Assembly (NCBI GenBank): GCA_019914995.1
Contig: CM034137.1
Coordinates: 3,596,001 to 3,660,000, forward strand
Direction of reading: 5' to 3'
DNA length: 64,000 nt
DNA from: Acanthochlamys bracteata
Lineage: Eukaryota > Streptophyta > Magnoliopsida > Pandanales > Velloziaceae
Numbering within the stretch: position 1 is the first letter of the stretch; each line of letters begins with the position of its first letter. Under the pieces are notes generated by a model. The model was not told the origin of the DNA. It made no database searches and saw only the letters and a list, made by a program, of their open reading frames with translations. Position numbers and translations under genes: made by a program. This document shows positions 60,001-64,000 of this stretch, one piece after another.

Positions 60001-63000
60001 AACATTTGAGAAAGCATTAACAAGAAACTGCTCGAGTAATTTCTCTCCTCTCTCTAAAGTCCGCACCAATCGCAGTTCTTCTCTTTTCAGCTCCTCAACT
60101 ATGAATGTCATCCTTGCTTTTACATTTGGGTCAATTGGAGCACCTAACCGCACTACTGTTTCTGCAAGAACAGGCAGAAAAGCTCCTTCCAGATTTCCTT
60201 CACCATCACCTTTAATTCCTAGTAACCTTCCGGTACGGACAACTCTTCTTATAAGCCTTCTAACTACATAACCTCTGCCTATGTTAGAAGGAACAACACC
60301 ATCTGTTATCAGAAAAACAACCGCACGCATGTGGTCTCCAATAATCTGGAGCAGAAGAAAAAGAAAAAAAGACATTACATAAAATTAAGATGTAAAGAAA
60401 GAGAATAACTTTACAAATTTTGAAAAGGCAAGGCGCATACTTTAAGTTTACACTTGGTATCACTATCCGCATTGCCATATGAGAGCATAGCCAACTTAGC
60501 AGCCTTCTCTATAATAGGGAAAATCAAGTCCGTCTCATAATTATTTGGAACCTGCAAACCACTAATAAGTTTGTTTGATAACCACAGTAAAAAAGTGTAA
60601 TAAACTTTAAGATGCTGAAGTGATAAAAGGCCTTCAGTGCATGAAAGGGGCATAAGATGAAAATTAAGTACTCAATTGCATGGCATCAATCTGCCTATAG
60701 TTTCATGTTTTTGCCAACACAATGATTGGGTAGGTTGCAATTAGTTGAACTTGGCCACCTACTTAGCAACCACTAACCATAAAAAGGCTTAAAGTTCAAT
60801 AATGGGAAGGGTTGGCATGTTTATCTGACTATTCTAAACCTAAACACTAAAAGTTTGATTTGATACTGTTTTACAGAAATTATATTATATGACCTCAAGT
60901 TTTATATTTAACAATAAGTCGTATGTCCAATTATCTCTGTTTTTTAAGAAACGTTCTATGCTCAAATTTGATGTCATTCATTCACCTTACACCAGGGTTT
61001 CTATGGGGACACAATCGCATGATACATCTGATATCACCTTTAATCTCAAATCTCTGGATATGATCTATAGGAGTGAGACAGTAAAACACGAGTATAAGTA
61101 ACAGCATTACGTCCGAAAGTCATTCCCCAGTCAATGGCTCAAACTTGCCAAGAAAAAATAGATAGCAGGGATTCTACTAACAATGGGGAAGATGTTGCGG
61201 AGGAGCTCTGAAGAAGCTCAAACGAGAAAAGAATCAGATCATAAAACTAGCTCTTCAAAATATCAGAAGTTCGAGACCATTAGAAAATCAGTGGAAATAA
61301 TTACTAAGTGCATGTGCATGACTTTGTTAATTTGTCCTGTAAGTACTTCACATTGTACTATTGTTATCATTAGCTGTATTCTCTACGAAGAAAAAGTAGT
61401 AAAGCTGAACTTTCATCCAAAAAGTTCCAAGAAGAACTAAAACATTCAGCAGTTTATCTTCAAAATTTTTTTATTCTTCCAATGTTACCTTCTGAAGGAT
61501 ACGTGCCATCCGCTCGAGGCCCATGCCTGTATCGATATTCTTCTGCTTTAAAGGTTAAAGGGATCCATCATCCCTTTTGTTATATTGCATAAAGACTAAA
61601 TTGTAGAACTCAATAAATCTACCATCATCGCCCAAGTCCTGTAGACAATTTCTGCTATGAACCAGCAAATGCCAAGACTGCCTATAAAGATGAAGTTTGA
61701 TATTGGCAAGAGCTGAAAGATACATACCACATCTGCATTCCCCTGTTCAGGATGGAAATCATAATAAATCTCCGAACACGGACCGCATGGTCCGGTCACG
61801 CCACTAGTCCAGAAGTTATCCTCCTCACCCATCCTTATGATGTGTTCATAGGGAACACCCACCTATTAACAAAGAACAATTAGATATGAATCAGAGAACC
61901 ATTAAAGTGTTAAATAGTAAGAGAAGTAAGCAATATAGAGCACTAGTGAGTGGAGATATTTACTAAAGTTGCTGGGTTTACTTTCAAAGTTTAGAATAAA
62001 TATTGGTTCACACTTGCAACGTCAACCTTGAATTTTGTAGGCCTTTAACAATGGGTCTCATAACGTATATGACTGAAACATTAATAACCGTCAAAGTTTG
62101 TAGCGCAAGAAGCATTTCTCCATATATTTCCTTCTATATGGCAATCAGAGTAATACAGATAGGTGAACTAATTTCAAGTAAGTTAAGCTCTACAAAATCT
62201 CCTCAAGAAGGTACTTCTTATTGCTTTAGCAGAACGAAGAGAACAACAAGGACCATTAAGATGAAATAAGAAGTAAGAGAAACATATGATTTCACTACCC
62301 AAGAAAAAGAAGAAGACAAAGGCCTTAACTAGTGTAGGCAACCACAAACATCTATTCTAAATTTGACATAATCCAACAAAACCGAAGTTTCTAAAACTTT
62401 TTAGCTATATAGATTATCATGATTAAACATGTATCGCACTGCATTTAGAAGAATGAAGAGAGTAAAGGACCATTAAGGAAAAGTGAGACTTACAGGAAGT
62501 TATGATTTCATTCCAAGAGAAAGAGAAAGGTGAAGATCATGAGTACTGATTATAGAGAAACCAGAAACATATTTCTAATGTGTCCTAGTATGATTAACAA
62601 AATTTCTAGTATTTTGTAAATTATATAGGTAATGATTGAAAGATTTATGTTGTATGGTGAGAAGGGATAATTTGAGTCATTATCTGATAGATTGCATAAC
62701 TTCCATTTTTGCCAAGGAAAAAAATTTTGGATTCCTCAACTGTGCCTTTTGTAAATGTCTAATGGAAAAGGCATTTTCACTATACACACTCAACAAACTA
62801 CCCACAAAATTCCCATTAGCAAATTTTAATATGATAATGATTTCATTATTACATTTTTCATTTTAAAAGCAAATCCAACTATCAGAACTTGATTTAAGCA
62901 TCGTGATCCACACATGATCCAAAATTCAAATAATTTTGACACTTGAATCACATATTTTCTCCCAAAAAAGGACAGTAAAGAAGCAAGAGCAATTGTGCAT

Positions 63001-63733
63001 GATTCCAATGTCAAAAAGAATCTAATTGTTGTCACATTTAAGTTTAGCTTTCATTTGATCCAAAAAATTTTCTTTTAATTTAGTTTGTTAGCATTTTACT
63101 TGTCCAATATGACTTTGATAATGCCATATGACAATTATGATGAACAAAATGAAAAGCGTTACATAAACTGATGGAATCCAAAAGTTCAACTACATAATTT
63201 TAAAAAAAACTTAAAAATAAAAAAATACAAAGAAAGTTTGATGATTGCTTTCAAACAGGCGCTGGGGACCAGGTATGATCTTTATGATGTGATGACAAGA
63301 ACTTAAGAAAATGGAATGAAGCTTTAGGAGCTAAAATGTCTACTCTAAAAGAACAGCATAAAAATCAATAAAAGCTTCATTTAAAAAGACGTGTACCCTT
63401 TCAAGTTATCAGAATAGACTTGCTTATCATTCCAACGTTCACAGATATAGGATGAAACATGAATACTAGACAATTCAACAACTTAGCTAATCAAAATCTC
63501 ATCATGTTCTAGTTACTCATCATTGGTTATATCCAACATAGTGTTGTCATCTTTGTAGGAGTCCTAATTAATTAAATGCTAAACACATTAAGAACATCTT
63601 AGTCCAAAGCATACAATCAGAAAAAAAAACACAGTATTATTTATGTAATTCTACCTCATTATGCCATATGGAGAAGGCTTCATCATCATCCTCAAATATG
63701 CTAATCCACAATCTCTCTGGTGGTAGGCCAAAC
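54093..63733 (-). pseudogene. Plastid-type alanyl-tRNA synthetase gene, partial, with two in-frame stops
   Basis: AlaRS joins alanine to tRNA-Ala. Exons on the - strand: 63733-63655, 61862-61728, 61638-61489, 60551-60441, 60345-59425, 58818-58546, 56906-56697, 54658-54504 and 54426-54093. The first roughly 190 residues lie beyond 64000. Visible parts are [19 protein letters not shown] and [15 protein letters not shown] (catalytic core), GLERMARILQ, and SNIGRGYVVRRLIRRVVRTG (tRNA recognition). The editing domain shows HTATH and CGGTH, and the C-Ala end shows CGGGGGGRPNFAQAGGRKPE. The wording matches the plastid EMB1030 type better than the cytosolic enzyme. All phases agree, but TAA (61555-61557) replaces a Glu codon in the core and TGA (59425-59427) is the last codon before a donor. 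Both would stop translation, so I call it a recently decaying copy. Sequence error or unusual splicing remain possible. Introns, some over 1.5 kb, hold nothing recognised. Confidence 0.75.
59230..59256. repeat. Poly(A) run in an AlaRS intron
   Basis: About 27 consecutive A, then a G and more A-rich sequence, inside the intron between 58819 and 59424. No retroposed sequence is recognised directly upstream. Confidence 0.9.
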
Positions 63734-64000
63734 CTGCAATCATATTATATGACCCATCCCTTAAGCGAACATCAAAAACATAAAACAAAATGAAGTTACA
63801 TGAGCAAAGAAAAACGATGAATAGCTTCTATGTTGCTAGGAGACTGATAAGATTTATTTTCTATCACCATTAAATACAACGCGAAGACACAACTTTCTAT
63901 ATTAAAAGAAAAGTATGAATGTGCTTGTGTAGTGCAATCAAATTGCAAATTTCCTATATATGCATTACTCAAACCTCTTGACTAGGAGCTAAATATAACA

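Noticed and set aside
59885-60271. 128-codon + strand frame
   Set aside because: Antisense shadow of the long AlaRS exon.

Overview
The window is nuclear DNA of a flowering plant, most likely a eudicot. It is AT-rich, its genes have GT-AG introns, and every recognisable protein is plant-typical: a group I-like CNGC ion channel, an atypical E2F of the DEL type, plastid-type alanyl-tRNA synthetase, a DYW pentatricopeptide (PPR) protein and Ty1/copia retroelements. No tRNA, rRNA, CRISPR or bacterial-style feature was seen.

Layout. 1-4.7 kb: unassigned DNA with splice-like sites and a 124-bp tandem duplication. 4.7-12.7 kb (+): an intact seven-exon cyclic nucleotide-gated channel, 703 aa. 13.6-27.2 kb: a gene-poor stretch with Tourist-like MITEs, a dispersed fold-back repeat family, a decayed ~115-bp tandem array, a broken plastid guanylate kinase-like gene (- strand) and one unidentified two-exon candidate (- strand). 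27.5-30.2 kb (+): an intact six-exon RNI-like leucine-rich repeat protein, 600 aa. 31.6-34.7 kb: a decayed DYW-class PPR gene (- strand); its upstream end is tandemly duplicated, and one copy carries a ~520-bp insert with two hairpins. 34.7-39.3 kb: a truncated copia fossil (- strand). 39.6-40.6 kb (+): exon-like remnants of a possible BDP1-like gene. 42.7-45.2 kb (- strand): a ten-exon DEL-type E2F repressor with a perfect E2F site about 200 bp upstream of its ATG. 47.1-47.5 kb (- strand): a receptor-kinase remnant. 48.4-52.2 kb (- strand): a copia element with both LTRs and a TATAC target duplication. 54.1-63.7 kb (- strand): a plastid-type alanyl-tRNA synthetase gene that runs off the right edge.

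The reconstructed splice junctions keep frame through the CNGC and LRR genes. In the DEL gene one short exon (exon 4) cannot be placed in frame. The AlaRS copy has intact splice phases but two in-frame stops, so it is either a decaying duplicate or a gene with unusual processing or sequence errors.

The genes do not form a pathway. Three broken genes are of plastid type (guanylate kinase, PPR, AlaRS). The most useful observations are the E2F site at the DEL gene, the stops in AlaRS, the MITE families with defined ends and TWA target duplications, and several unexplained tandem or palindromic structures.
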